Source: Physcocola sp002396385
GTDB taxonomy: Bacteria > Bacteroidota > Bacteroidia > Bacteroidales > Paludibacteraceae
Assembly: GCA_946535435.1 (NCBI GenBank)
Contig: CAMNDM010000006.1
Span: 62,001 to 126,000 of the forward strand
Direction of reading: 5' to 3'
DNA length: 64,000 nucleotides
Shown: positions 1 through 9,003 of the stretch, piece after piece
Layout of the letters: every line of letters begins with the position of its first letter
How positions within the stretch are numbered: the stretch's first letter is position 1
Notes under the pieces: model-generated
The model's input: only the letters and a program-made list of their open reading frames with translations
What the model was told of the DNA's origin: nothing
Databases searched by the model: none
Made by a program: the position numbers and the translations under genes

Positions 1-31
1 AAACATGATGTAAATAACACATAAATAGAAG

Positions 32-1084
32 ATGAAAAAGTTTTTCCTAACGGCATCGGTGGTAGCAGCCCTTATGGGTGCTGCTTCTATGCAAAGTTGC
101 TCAGATGGCCAGTCTGAAGCTGTGGTTGCGGAAGGAAGTGAAAGCTACACTTTCCAATTGGCTGCTGAAGTTTCGCGCGAACATGTGACTTTCAAGAACA
201 ATTATGGCTTTACGGTTTCTGCTGACCTGTATCTGCCAAAAAATATCGACAAGAATTCAAAGCATATTGCTGTTGTGGTGGGCGCTCCTTATGGTGGTGT
301 GAAACAGCAAGGTGCTGGTCTCTACGCTATGGAATTGGCTAAACGTGGTATGGTGGCTGTCGCCTTCGACCATTCTTTCAATGGTGAAAGCTCGGGTGAA
401 CCCCGCTATGCCGGCTCTTATGAAATTTTTACCGAAGACTATAGCGCAGGTATAGATTATTTGGGCTCTTTGTCGTTTGTCGACCGTAACAAGATTGCTG
501 TTATTGGTTTGGGCACAAGTGCTACTTTTGCCTTGAATGCGGCTAAAGTCGATAAGCGAATCAAGGCTTTGGTGTCGGTAAGTTTGTTAGATGTGACCCG
601 CTTGAGCCGTTTCGGTATGCTCGACAAACAGGCTGCTGCTTTTGGCGGAAAATTTAAGGAGTTGTCTGATGTACGCTGGGCCGATGTCGACAGTGCCAAA
701 CATGCGCTTTCTGCTGCATTTGCCGCTGCTCCGGCCGACTCTGCTCCGGCTGGTATGGAGGCTGCTGAAGCCGACCTTTTCAGCTATTATGGAACAAAGA
801 GGGGGTGGCATCCGCTGGCTAAGGGATGTTTCGCCAAGGCTAACCTTTCTTCTTTCCTGAATGCTAATCTGGTTGACCGCATCAATGAAGTTGCGCCTGT
901 ATCTGTCTTGTTCTTGGTCGGAGAACAGGCGAAAGACCGATATATGACAGACGCTATTGCAAGCAATTGTAGCGAACCTCGGGTGGTTGTGTCTATTCCT
1001 GGTGCAACTCACGTTGATTTGTACGATAGGGTGGACTTGATTCCGTTTGACGCTATTTCTGCCTTTTTCCAGAATATCAAATAA
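32..1084 (+). CDS. Secreted alpha/beta hydrolase-like lipoprotein
   Basis: A 350-residue protein with an N-terminal lipoprotein signal peptide ending in a lipobox around MQSC (Cys about residue 23), so probably membrane-anchored outside the cytoplasm. The body resembles the dienelactone-hydrolase-like alpha/beta hydrolases common in Bacteroidetes: a His near HSFNGESSGEP (about residue 115), a nucleophile-elbow region VIGLGTSATFALNAA (about residues 158-172) and a C-terminal IPGATHVDLYDR holding the expected catalytic His (about 327). The elbow reads G-T-S-A-T rather than the classical G-x-S-x-G, so activity is uncertain. The substrate cannot be inferred. It stands alone on the plus strand, followed by a hairpin shared with the convergent acetylation cassette. 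Confidence 0.75.
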   Translation: MKKFFLTASVVAALMGAASMQSCSDGQSEAVVAEGSESYTFQLAAEVSREHVTFKNNYGFTVSADLYLPKNIDKNSKHIAVVVGAPYGGVKQQGAGLYAMELAKRGMVAVAFDHSFNGESSGEPRYAGSYEIFTEDYSAGIDYLGSLSFVDRNKIAVIGLGTSATFALNAAKVDKRIKALVSVSLLDVTRLSRFGMLDKQAAAFGGKFKELSDVRWADVDSAKHALSAAFAAAPADSAPAGMEAAEADLFSYYGTKRGWHPLAKGCFAKANLSSFLNANLVDRINEVAPVSVLFLVGEQAKDRYMTDAIASNCSEPRVVVSIPGATHVDLYDRVDLIPFDAISAFFQNIK

Positions 1085-1109
1085 TTCTACTCTTTATATA
1101 TTATATAAT

Positions 1110-1147
1110 AGAAAAGCCGGGATGCGCTAACGTGTCCCGGCTTTTCT
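1110..1147. terminator. Bidirectional intrinsic terminator
   Basis: A perfect 13-bp stem (1110-1122 pairs with 1135-1147) around a 12-nt loop, with A/T-rich arms ending in a short T tract. It lies between convergent genes, so it can stop transcription of the hydrolase from the left and the acetylation cassette from the right. Confidence 0.85.
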
Positions 1148-1164
1148 GTCCTTTATCGTAATTT

Positions 1165-4107
1165 TTATTTTACAGCATTCATCTGCAGAGGGTTGAATGG
1201 CTGCATCTTGGATTCTATTTTCTGGCGAGCCAAAAGAGACAGGTGTCTTTCCACAACTTCTAGAATCACTATGTCACTTTCTGCCTCTATCTTGGCCAAT
1301 TCCGCATCAGTGAAAAAGTATTGGTCTACTCTGTTGACGTTTATGGAATGGAAACTAGAGCCGAACAGATACTGCATGACAATTGAGAAAGAGTCTCCCA
1401 ATATGTATAAGTTGCCAACTTTTTGCGGATCGGTTGACGTGGACTGGTATTTAGGCCCTGTTTCAGACTGGCCTCCTCCCACTATGCCCAAGTGTTGGTA
1501 GGTGCACGTGTCGTCTTCTATTGCGCCTGGCAGCAATTGTTTTAAGTCGCAACCCTTCACGTCTTTGTAGCCTGTCATACTAATGGAACTGAGTGGCGTT
1601 GCGGTTACAGGGAAGTCTTTGCTTATAACATCCATCATGGCTTTATAGGTATAGTAGGCTCCTATCTCGCTATGGTGTGTGTCGTGTTTCCTGTATAGAA
1701 GATAACCGTCGTTTTTGTGTTTCATAAGTTCGTCTTTCGAGAATACAACTTTTATGCCGCTGCCTTCAAGGTATTTCAAAAGAAGTGCGGCGTCACTGTG
1801 CTCGTCGTCTTGGAACTTCTTTATATGCTTCACTTTTTCACCATAGATGGTAGTCTTATTCGGACATATAAGGAAATAGAATTTCTTTCCGTGTGCGTTG
1901 CACCAATTGTTTATCGTCAAGAGGTAATTCTTTATTGCATTTAAGTCGTATTCGTTAATGAGAGGCAGATTGGAATAGGTCTCAATGCTGTTGTGAAGTT
2001 TGAAGAACAACCAGCCGTCTTCTCCTTCAATCACGCTCTCGTTTTGCGCGTTCCCCTTGTTTTGGAAAATGGCATTGTTGACGCTGACGATTTCGTCTCT
2101 GTTTGTAAAATGGTCGCTATACCACGTGTCGAATTGGGTGGAGAAAGAGGAGTTGAAACCTGTTGAGTCGCTGATTGCGGGAAATTCCGCCAATTTACGT
2201 TTTTCGCTTTCCGACACTTCTTTGTCGGTAAGCAGGAATGTTGGCACTATGCATACGGTGATGAAGACAATAACAAGGGCTATATCTTCTACTTTTTTCC
2301 CTTCAACATGCCTGCTGCTTGTTTTTACACCGAACGAGAGAAATAGCAACAGCGTGAAAAAGAGTGTGACGAAGATGACTTTGTTTATGATGATGGTTTT
2401 GTCTCCGACTAAATTAAATGTTTTGGAGAAAACTACCCATGGGTCTTCCTGTGTTGACTTAACCAAGAGACTCCCGTCTTTTATGGCAATGCTGTCCAAC
2501 TCGTTTACTAATGAGACTCCGAACTCTTCGTCTTTTAGCTCTATGTCTTCACTTCCGTGTACGGTAAGGCTCTCAAGTTTCACTTCTCCTGGGTTACTGC
2601 CAAAGTCTACACGCAATTTTTCTAGGCGTCTTGTCGGTATTGTGACGTTTATTTCGTTTTCTCCGGCAACCAATGGGACGATTGTCATGCAGTCTGCATT
2701 GAATTCTTCGTCTGGCTTGGTTGTGTGGAAAAATGATAGGTTGAATGCGTTTTGAGTCTTGAGCCTGGCTGAGATGCTGATGTTTTTTGTGCTTGAGCCC
2801 CCTATTTTTTCCGCAATCATTTTTGCACCGATGATTGATACAATTCCTGCAAAAATGAGCATGCACACCATATACGCTACCTTGAAATCAAACTCTTTCT
2901 TTCCAACAAGGCGTAGTATTACGCATATGAGCAGGTAGGCAATTAATGCGGCAATAAATGAATATGTTACCGACTTAATGGCCAGATTGGTATGGTTGAC
3001 CTTCGCATTTATGTTGAATGGAGTTTCGAAAATGACGTACGGATCGGCTTCTAACGATCTGATTTGTACTTCGTCTCCGTACCAGAAGACTTCTTGTATC
3101 TGGTTTATTGTCGTGTTGTCGAAGTTGGTGATTTTTACGGTTCTGTCTCCTGTTATAGTGATGTTTTTGAGAGATATTACTCCTGGAAAACTTCCAACGT
3201 CCATTCTTAGTTTGTGGAGCGTGTTGACGTTTAATAAGAATTCAATTCGGTTGTCTCCCGTTACGACATTCGAACCGACCACTTGGTTGTCGGTGAACGT
3301 TTGGGTGGAATCTGTAGTGTAGTAAAAATGGATTCCGCCAACTACCGATGAACAGTCAAGGGCAACTGTTATAGGGGTCAGCTCTCCCTCTGTGTCGTAT
3401 TTCTGTATGTACACTGCAATTCCGCATGCGAGCCCTATTGCTAGTGCTATTACTTCTTTTGCATAGCTCTTCGCTATGTTGATTGTGGATGATATGAGCG
3501 TTGCAATGCCTCCTAGAAAACATGTGATGGCTTTCTTCGGATTGAATTCTTTAATTTGGCGTATAATTAAATATATGATTAAAGCAGAGATGATGAAAAA
3601 TACGAACGATATAATATACGAACGGGTGTGGATGACTTTAGCATCCAAATTGAACGGGGTTTGGAACTCGATGTAAGGGTCCTCTTTTGTCGATTTGATC
3701 TGGGCCTTGTCTCCCTCCCATCTGACGTTCTCAATGTCGTTTTGTTCGGTTTTGTTGAAATTTTCAATTTTGACCGTCTTGTCTCCTGTCAGGGTGAGTC
3801 CTTGCAATGTGATTTCTCCTGGATTACTTCCCAAATCCATCCTCAATTTGTGGAGGTGCTTGACATTCAATTGTAGCTCGATCTTTCCTTCTGCAATCTC
3901 TCCTGTGCTGAGCATCTGGTCGTTGCTGAATTCCTGGGTAGAGTCGGTGGTATAGTAAAATTGGATTCCTCCTTTTGCGGAAGAACTGTTTAATGAAATG
4001 GTTAATGGCTCAAATTCGTCATCTGCCTTAGAAAGTGGCATAAATGAGAGGATTCCCAATAAGACTCCTAACGCAAGGGCTATTGCTTCTTTTATATATT
4101 TCTTCAT
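1165..4107 (-). CDS. Membrane protein with triplicated module and AlgJ/AlgX-like SGNH acetylesterase/transferase domain
   Basis: 980 residues from the ATG at 4107; an in-frame TTG at 4116 is less likely because it abuts the stop of the upstream MBOAT gene and precedes a good MKKYIKEAIALAL membrane start. Three homologous ectodomains (about 33-160, 243-372, 441-567), each beginning with a PLTISL/PITVAL-like strand and holding HKLRMDLGSNPGE-type and EDPYIEF-type motifs, are each bracketed by transmembrane segments (about 5-24, 165-183, 217-234, 378-400, 409-428, 572-593, 607-626). The C-terminal 350 residues form a DHHW/AlgJ-AlgX-like SGNH domain: D809-T-H811 and GDS with Ser906, the spacing expected for an AlgX-type Asp/His/Ser triad. 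The inferred role is extracytoplasmic transfer of acetyl groups to a polysaccharide, using acetyl delivered by the MBOAT partner. The substrate is unknown. Confidence 0.8.
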   Translation of the reverse strand: MKKYIKEAIALALGVLLGILSFMPLSKADDEFEPLTISLNSSSAKGGIQFYYTTDSTQEFSNDQMLSTGEIAEGKIELQLNVKHLHKLRMDLGSNPGEITLQGLTLTGDKTVKIENFNKTEQNDIENVRWEGDKAQIKSTKEDPYIEFQTPFNLDAKVIHTRSYIISFVFFIISALIIYLIIRQIKEFNPKKAITCFLGGIATLISSTINIAKSYAKEVIALAIGLACGIAVYIQKYDTEGELTPITVALDCSSVVGGIHFYYTTDSTQTFTDNQVVGSNVVTGDNRIEFLLNVNTLHKLRMDVGSFPGVISLKNITITGDRTVKITNFDNTTINQIQEVFWYGDEVQIRSLEADPYVIFETPFNINAKVNHTNLAIKSVTYSFIAALIAYLLICVILRLVGKKEFDFKVAYMVCMLIFAGIVSIIGAKMIAEKIGGSSTKNISISARLKTQNAFNLSFFHTTKPDEEFNADCMTIVPLVAGENEINVTIPTRRLEKLRVDFGSNPGEVKLESLTVHGSEDIELKDEEFGVSLVNELDSIAIKDGSLLVKSTQEDPWVVFSKTFNLVGDKTIIINKVIFVTLFFTLLLFLSFGVKTSSRHVEGKKVEDIALVIVFITVCIVPTFLLTDKEVSESEKRKLAEFPAISDSTGFNSSFSTQFDTWYSDHFTNRDEIVSVNNAIFQNKGNAQNESVIEGEDGWLFFKLHNSIETYSNLPLINEYDLNAIKNYLLTINNWCNAHGKKFYFLICPNKTTIYGEKVKHIKKFQDDEHSDAALLLKYLEGSGIKVVFSKDELMKHKNDGYLLYRKHDTHHSEIGAYYTYKAMMDVISKDFPVTATPLSSISMTGYKDVKGCDLKQLLPGAIEDDTCTYQHLGIVGGGQSETGPKYQSTSTDPQKVGNLYILGDSFSIVMQYLFGSSFHSINVNRVDQYFFTDAELAKIEAESDIVILEVVERHLSLLARQKIESKMQPFNPLQMNAVK

Positions 4108-4116
4108 GATTGACAA

Positions 4117-5514
4117 TTAAAAGCGGAAGTAGATGAATGGGTTATACGATGATGCGACAAGCGAACTTATGCACAATGCGAATAGTGCTACTAGTACGCA
4201 GTTGGTCGCAATGTTTGATATTCTGCCTTCTTTTATGTGAACCGGTATTTTGTCAAGTAGGGGCACAGATAACAGTATTGCTATGAGAAGGAAATACCAG
4301 GTGTTGGTGGTGATGTAGTATCCCAAATCGTAGATGTCTTTCTCACATGGCTTAATGTAAAGTAACCGGCGTATGATTCTCCATGCGTGCGACATTGAGT
4401 CGGCACGGAACATAATCCAGCCTATCATCACTACAAACAGGGTGTAGATGTGTTGCAATATGGTCAAACCTTTGTTGTCTTTGTCTTTGTTCCAGCCCGT
4501 CGCTTTCTCTATTATGTTGAAAAGGCCGTGCCACATGCCCCATATAATGAAATTCCAACTTGCTCCGTGCCACATTCCCGTAAAGAAGAACACTATGCCA
4601 ATGTTGGCCAATTGGCGTTTAGACCCTTTGCGGTTTCCTCCTAATGGAATGTACAGATATTCTTTGAACCACGTTGACAACGAAATATGCCAACGACGCC
4701 AGAACTCTGTTATTGATTTCGAAATGTAAGGGAAATTGAAGTTTTCCTTGAATGTGAATCCGAACATAAGACCCAATCCGATGGCCATATCGGAATAGCC
4801 GCTGAAGTCGAAGAACAACTGCAGAGGGTAGAGTATGGCTCCCAACCAAGCTGCACTAGTCGACAGAAAGTCTATTTCCATACCATATACCTTGTCGACT
4901 ACTACTGCCAGTGTGTTGGCTATAAGTACTTTTTTGCTCAAACCAATGATGAAGCGCCTGACTCCCTGCTTGAACTTGGCAAAATCTTCGCTTCTGTCGT
5001 TGATCTGCTCCTCTACGTCGTGGTATTTTACGATAGGACCGGCAATCAACTGCGGAAATAGGCAGATGTAGAGTGCTAACTTGTAGATGTCCTTTTGGGC
5101 TTTTACGTCGCCACGGTATACGTCAACCAGATACGATATTGATTGGAAGGTATAGAATGAGATTCCAATAGGCAACGCAACGTGAATAAAGTCGATGTTG
5201 CTATGAAACAACTTGTTGATGTTGTCGATGAAAAAGTCGTAGTATTTGAAGTAGCCTAGAAACGCCAAGTCTAGGGCTATTGTCCCTGCCAATGCCAATC
5301 CTTTTTGGCTGAAGGCCTCAATGCATCTCGCTCCAATATAATTGATGGCGATTGTGGCAAGCATTATGATGAGGTACGTTGGTTCTCCCCATGCATAAAA
5401 AAACAAACTGGCAAATAATAGAACCGAATTCCTTAATGTGGGCTTTACCAGATAGTAGGAAATCAGCACTATGGGAAGGAATACGAATAGAAATGTTAGT
5501 GACGAGAATAACAT
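4117..5514 (-). CDS. MBOAT family membrane O-acyltransferase (AlgI-like)
   Basis: 465 residues, multi-pass, in the AlgI/DltB class of membrane-bound O-acyltransferases that move acyl groups across the membrane for polymer acetylation. Visible family marks are QLIAGPIVKYHDVEEQI (about 155-171), FWRRWHISLSTWFKEYLYIPLGGN (about 268-291) and FFFTGMWHGASWNFIIWG (about 310-327), whose WHG holds the catalytic His. It is the first gene of a two-gene unit: the downstream SGNH protein starts within 10-12 bases of its stop. A TAnnTTTG -7 box lies 20 bases upstream of the start. No polysaccharide synthase gene is next to it, so the acetylated polymer cannot be named. Confidence 0.9.
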   Translation of the reverse strand: MLFSSLTFLFVFLPIVLISYYLVKPTLRNSVLLFASLFFYAWGEPTYLIIMLATIAINYIGARCIEAFSQKGLALAGTIALDLAFLGYFKYYDFFIDNINKLFHSNIDFIHVALPIGISFYTFQSISYLVDVYRGDVKAQKDIYKLALYICLFPQLIAGPIVKYHDVEEQINDRSEDFAKFKQGVRRFIIGLSKKVLIANTLAVVVDKVYGMEIDFLSTSAAWLGAILYPLQLFFDFSGYSDMAIGLGLMFGFTFKENFNFPYISKSITEFWRRWHISLSTWFKEYLYIPLGGNRKGSKRQLANIGIVFFFTGMWHGASWNFIIWGMWHGLFNIIEKATGWNKDKDNKGLTILQHIYTLFVVMIGWIMFRADSMSHAWRIIRRLLYIKPCEKDIYDLGYYITTNTWYFLLIAILLSVPLLDKIPVHIKEGRISNIATNCVLVALFALCISSLVASSYNPFIYFRF

Positions 5515-5534
5515 ATGTGTTTTATATTTGTTCG

Positions 5535-5542
5535 CAAAGATA
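5535..5542 (-). promoter_or_regulatory. -7 promoter box of the acetylation cassette
   Basis: Reads TATCTTTG on the minus strand, a full match to the Bacteroidetes -7 element TAnnTTTG, 20 bases upstream of the MBOAT start. No clear -33 TTTG is seen. Confidence 0.6.
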
Positions 5543-5625
5543 TTTAATTTTTGCCTTTATCGGTAAAAGAACGCTACTTTTCTGTTTTACTATGTCCTGC
5601 TAGGTGTCGTATCCTTCTCTAAAAA

Positions 5626-5664
5626 AGAAAGGTTTGAAAGTCAAAAAACTTTCAAACCCTTTCT
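5626..5664 (-). terminator. Terminator of the trp operon
   Basis: The stem 5631-5641/5648-5658 (11 bp) is extended by AGAAAG/CTTTCT arms and followed on the minus strand by a run of six T. It lies 27 bases past the trpA stop codon. Confidence 0.85.
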
Positions 5665-5690
5665 CGCTCTTAGCTGTCAAATTTTTGAAC

Positions 5691-6467
5691 TTACTTTCCG
5701 CGAACCTTGCTGATCAGGCTTTCTGCTGCGGCTTCAATGGTCGGATTCTCTTCCAACGCACGGACGAATGCGCTACCGATAATGCAACCGCGCGAGTGTG
5801 CTGCGGCTGCGTCGAATGTTTCTTTGTTCGAAACACCGAAGCCGACCAGTGTAGGGTTCTTCAAGTTCATATTTTCTATTTTCTTGAAGTACGCCTGTTT
5901 AGCTTCGTTAAAGTTCTGTTGGGCTCCGGTTGTTGAGGCCGATGAAACCATATATACGAATCCTGAACTTACTTCGTCAATCAAACGCACGCGTTCTTCA
6001 GGTGTCTCTGGTGTGACTAGAAGGATAAAGCGCAAGTCGTATTTCTTGATGATTTCAGCATACTCTTTCTGGTATACGTCTAATGGAATGTCTGGTATGA
6101 TGAAACCGTCGATGCCGATTTCTACTGCTTTCTTGCAAAGATTTTCAAATCCGTATTGTAGGGTCGGATTAATGTAACCCATGAAGATGAGCGGTATGTC
6201 TGTTTCTTTGCGGATGTCTTTCAATTGCTCGACAAGCACTTTCTGGCTCATGCCGTTGGCTAGGGCCACTTGGTTGCTGTGCTGGATTACCGGGCCGTCG
6301 GCCATAGGGTCGCTGAAGGGGACTCCTATCTCAATTAGGTCTACACCCTTTTTGTCGAGGGTCTTGATGATTTCCACCGTGTCGTTAAGGTGTGGAAATC
6401 CTGCGGTGAAGAAGATAGACAGTATGTCTTTCTTCCCACTCTGGAACAATCTGTCAATTCTGTTCAT
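5691..6467 (-). CDS. trpA: Tryptophan synthase alpha chain
   Basis: 258 residues, usual for TrpA, which cleaves indole-3-glycerol phosphate and channels indole to TrpB in the alpha2beta2 complex. The catalytic Glu lies in LIEIGVPFSDPMADGP (about residues 45-60) and the catalytic Asp in FIIPDIPLD (about 123-131); GSAFVRALEE near the C-terminus belongs to the phosphate-binding end of the TIM barrel. It is the last gene of the operon, 21 bases after trpF and just before a strong terminator. Confidence 0.97.
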   Translation of the reverse strand: MNRIDRLFQSGKKDILSIFFTAGFPHLNDTVEIIKTLDKKGVDLIEIGVPFSDPMADGPVIQHSNQVALANGMSQKVLVEQLKDIRKETDIPLIFMGYINPTLQYGFENLCKKAVEIGIDGFIIPDIPLDVYQKEYAEIIKKYDLRFILLVTPETPEERVRLIDEVSSGFVYMVSSASTTGAQQNFNEAKQAYFKKIENMNLKNPTLVGFGVSNKETFDAAAAHSRGCIIGSAFVRALEENPTIEAAAESLISKVRGK

Positions 6468-6488
6468 ATTGTTTGCTCTTTTTTATTC

Positions 6489-7112
6489 TTAATTGTTTCT
6501 CAACTGTTTGAAGAATGACTCCAACTTTTTTGCATCTTTCAGTGCGGGGGCAATTTCAAACTTACTGTTGAGGTCAACTCCGGCTAGTGCCGGATGTTTT
6601 AATTCTTTTATGGCTTCAACATTCTCTAAATCTAGACCACCACTAAGTAGGAATGGCGTTTCTGATGTGTAATGGCTCAAAATTTGCCAGTCGAACTTTA
6701 TACCCGAACCTCCTACTTTTGGGGTCTTTGTGTCGAGTAGGTTGTATTTTGTGCAGCCTTTGTAGAGTTCCACGTTTTTCAAGTCGTTCGCATCTGTTAT
6801 GCTGAAGGCTTTTATAACGGAAATTCCTTTCTCGGTGAGCGCTTTGCAGAAGTCGGGCGTTTCCGAACCATGCAATTGTACCATGTCGAGGTGGAACTTT
6901 CCGATTTTCTCTAATATATACTCTTCTGTATTGTTAACGAAAACCCCCACCTTTTTAGCTGGCTCAAAGCTGGCCGCTTGTGCTTCTGTTGGCTCTTCCC
7001 CAACAAAACGAGATGATTTGGGGTAGAAAATCATCCCTATGAAATCGGGTTGTAGTGCTTTCACTGCGGCTATGTTGCCGGCTTCGCGCATTCCACATAC
7101 TTTAATCAGCAT
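6489..7112 (-). CDS. trpF: Phosphoribosylanthranilate isomerase
   Basis: 207-residue TIM-barrel enzyme that isomerises phosphoribosylanthranilate to the ribulose form. The N-terminal IKVCGMRE carries the catalytic Cys, GVDLNSKFE near the C-terminus carries the catalytic Asp, and LSGGLDLENV gives the phosphate-binding loop. It is a separate protein here, not fused to TrpC as in enterobacteria, and lies 10 bases after trpC. Confidence 0.96.
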   Translation of the reverse strand: MLIKVCGMREAGNIAAVKALQPDFIGMIFYPKSSRFVGEEPTEAQAASFEPAKKVGVFVNNTEEYILEKIGKFHLDMVQLHGSETPDFCKALTEKGISVIKAFSITDANDLKNVELYKGCTKYNLLDTKTPKVGGSGIKFDWQILSHYTSETPFLLSGGLDLENVEAIKELKHPALAGVDLNSKFEIAPALKDAKKLESFFKQLRNN

Positions 7113-7122
7113 AGGAGTTTTG

Positions 7123-7908
7123 TTAAGTGTTAAGGGCAGCTATGAAATTTTCCAGACCTTTTGCCGGGTCGGGCTGTTTCATAAAGTTCTCTCCCATCAG
7201 GAATCCGCGGAATCCTTCCTTCCGGAGCATTTTTACGGTTTCAGGGTCGCTGATGCCGCTTTCGCTCACTTTCAAGTAGTTGTCGGGTATGCTGTTGCGC
7301 AGTTTGATGGATGCGGCCAAGTCAACTTCAAAAGTTTTGAGGTTGCGGTTGTTGATGCCAACCATGTCGACAGTCGGGTGGATGTGGCTGACTTCTTCTG
7401 GTTCGTAAAGTTCCAAAAGGGTCTCCAAATCTAGTTCTTTTGCCTTCGATGCCAGTCGGTGGCAAGTGTCAACGTCCATAATAGATGCAATAAGCAAAAC
7501 AACATCGGCTCCAGAGGCCTTGGCCAAGTGAAGTTGGTATTCGTCGAAAAGGAATTCCTTAAATAGGATAGGGGTGTGTTTGACAACTCCGCGTGCGGCT
7601 TTTACATCAGCAGCCCCACCTCCGAAAAAGTCTTTGTCGGCCAGCACCGAAATGCCGCTTGCGCCGGCTGCCTCATAGCCCGGAGTGATTTCTGTGACGA
7701 TGGCGCCTTCTTTGATGAATCCCTTGGAAGGCGACTTCCGCTTGAATTCCGAGATGATGCCGGTGCTTGAGTCCGCAAGGCTTTGTTTCATTGAGAATCC
7801 TTTACGGAAATAGTATTCGCTCTCTTTCAGCCTCTCGATCGGAAACTCTTTTTTCATTGTTCCCAATTCTATGCGCTTGTTGGCTACTATCTTGTCTAAT
7901 ATGGTCAT
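7123..7908 (-). CDS. trpC: Indole-3-glycerol phosphate synthase
   Basis: 261-residue TIM barrel that closes the indole ring. ISEFKRKSPSKGFIKE (about 53-68) holds the catalytic Lys, VLLIASIMD and GINNRNLKTFEVD give central barrel strands, and SESGIS forms the phosphate-binding turn. A second catalytic Lys is expected in ILFKEFLFDEYQL (about 114-126). It starts 12 bases past the trpD stop. Confidence 0.96.
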   Translation of the reverse strand: MTILDKIVANKRIELGTMKKEFPIERLKESEYYFRKGFSMKQSLADSSTGIISEFKRKSPSKGFIKEGAIVTEITPGYEAAGASGISVLADKDFFGGGAADVKAARGVVKHTPILFKEFLFDEYQLHLAKASGADVVLLIASIMDVDTCHRLASKAKELDLETLLELYEPEEVSHIHPTVDMVGINNRNLKTFEVDLAASIKLRNSIPDNYLKVSESGISDPETVKMLRKEGFRGFLMGENFMKQPDPAKGLENFIAALNT

Positions 7909-7920
7909 TGCGGCTTGTTT

Positions 7921-8922
7921 TTACGAGTTGAGTTCGACGTACTTCTTGAAGTTGCTCCATGCCTTTCCACTCTCGATGCTCTCTCTTGCAATGGCTATGC
8001 ACTCCTCAATACTTTTGTCTTTCTCGATGGTTTTAATGGCGAAGCCGGCATTGGCCAGAACCACGTTTTTCTGGCTCTCCGAGGCCCTGTCTTGCAGTAC
8101 GTCGTCGAAAATCTCAAGTGCGTCTTCTTTTGTTTGTTTCGCACCTCCGCAAATCTCGCCTGGCTTTGAGTTCGGAAAACCTAGTTCTGAAGGAGAGAAT
8201 ACCTTTTCAAGGTCGTTCGATGTTACCTTGAAGTCTCCGGTCAGTGATATCTCGTCGTAACCGTCGAGGCTGTTGACTATGGTGTAGCGTATGCCTAGTT
8301 TTTGGTATACGTTGCTGTAAAGGCGCATCTGGTCGAGGTTTGCAACACCCAGCATTTGGTAATCGGGTTGTGACGGATTGACCAACGGGCCTAGCAGGTT
8401 GAAACAAGTTGGTATCTGTAATGCTTTCCTGATGGGACCAACGAACTTCATGGCACGGGCGTGGAGTTGTGCGTGCTGGTAGAAAAAGTTACACTTGTCA
8501 AGCGATTCCAGAATCTTGTCGTTGTCGGTAGTGAACTTTACTCCGTGTCCCTCAATTACATTGCTCGCCCCGCTGACCGAGGTGGCTGCATAGTTGCCGT
8601 GTTTGGCTACTTTGTAACCGGCACCAGCGACTACCGCGCACGAACAGGTCGATATGTTGAATGTGTTCTTGCCGTCGCCGCCTGTTCCCACTATGTCGAG
8701 CACTTTGAACGGCTTTGTGTTGACAGGTACTCCGGTCTCAAGAATGGCATCGCGCAGCCCGAGCAACTCGTCTACTGTTATTCCGCGCATCTGGAACGCC
8801 ATTAACAGGGCGGTTATCTGTTCTTGTGGATATACTTCTTTTGTTATGTTCAAAAGTATTTCTTTGGTCTCTTCACGTGTAAGTTCTTCGTGATTGACTA
8901 ATCGGGAAAGTATTTTTTTCAT
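7921..8922 (-). CDS. trpD: Anthranilate phosphoribosyltransferase
   Basis: 333 residues. The protein joins anthranilate to PRPP. The class motif GTGGDGKNTFNIST (about 80-93) binds PRPP, KHGNYAATSVSGASN (about 107-121) follows it, and GPLVNPSQPDYQMLGV (about 178-193) is also typical. TrpG and TrpD are separate proteins here, unlike the fused TrpGD of enterobacteria. An 81-base gap, the longest within this operon, separates it from trpG. Confidence 0.97.
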   Translation of the reverse strand: MKKILSRLVNHEELTREETKEILLNITKEVYPQEQITALLMAFQMRGITVDELLGLRDAILETGVPVNTKPFKVLDIVGTGGDGKNTFNISTCSCAVVAGAGYKVAKHGNYAATSVSGASNVIEGHGVKFTTDNDKILESLDKCNFFYQHAQLHARAMKFVGPIRKALQIPTCFNLLGPLVNPSQPDYQMLGVANLDQMRLYSNVYQKLGIRYTIVNSLDGYDEISLTGDFKVTSNDLEKVFSPSELGFPNSKPGEICGGAKQTKEDALEIFDDVLQDRASESQKNVVLANAGFAIKTIEKDKSIEECIAIARESIESGKAWSNFKKYVELNS

Positions 8923-9003
8923 TGTGGTACGATTTTGTTTCTATTCTTTATGGAGTTTTTTCAACGTTTCAACAATCAGTTTGTTCATACTCTTATCTTG
9001 TTG

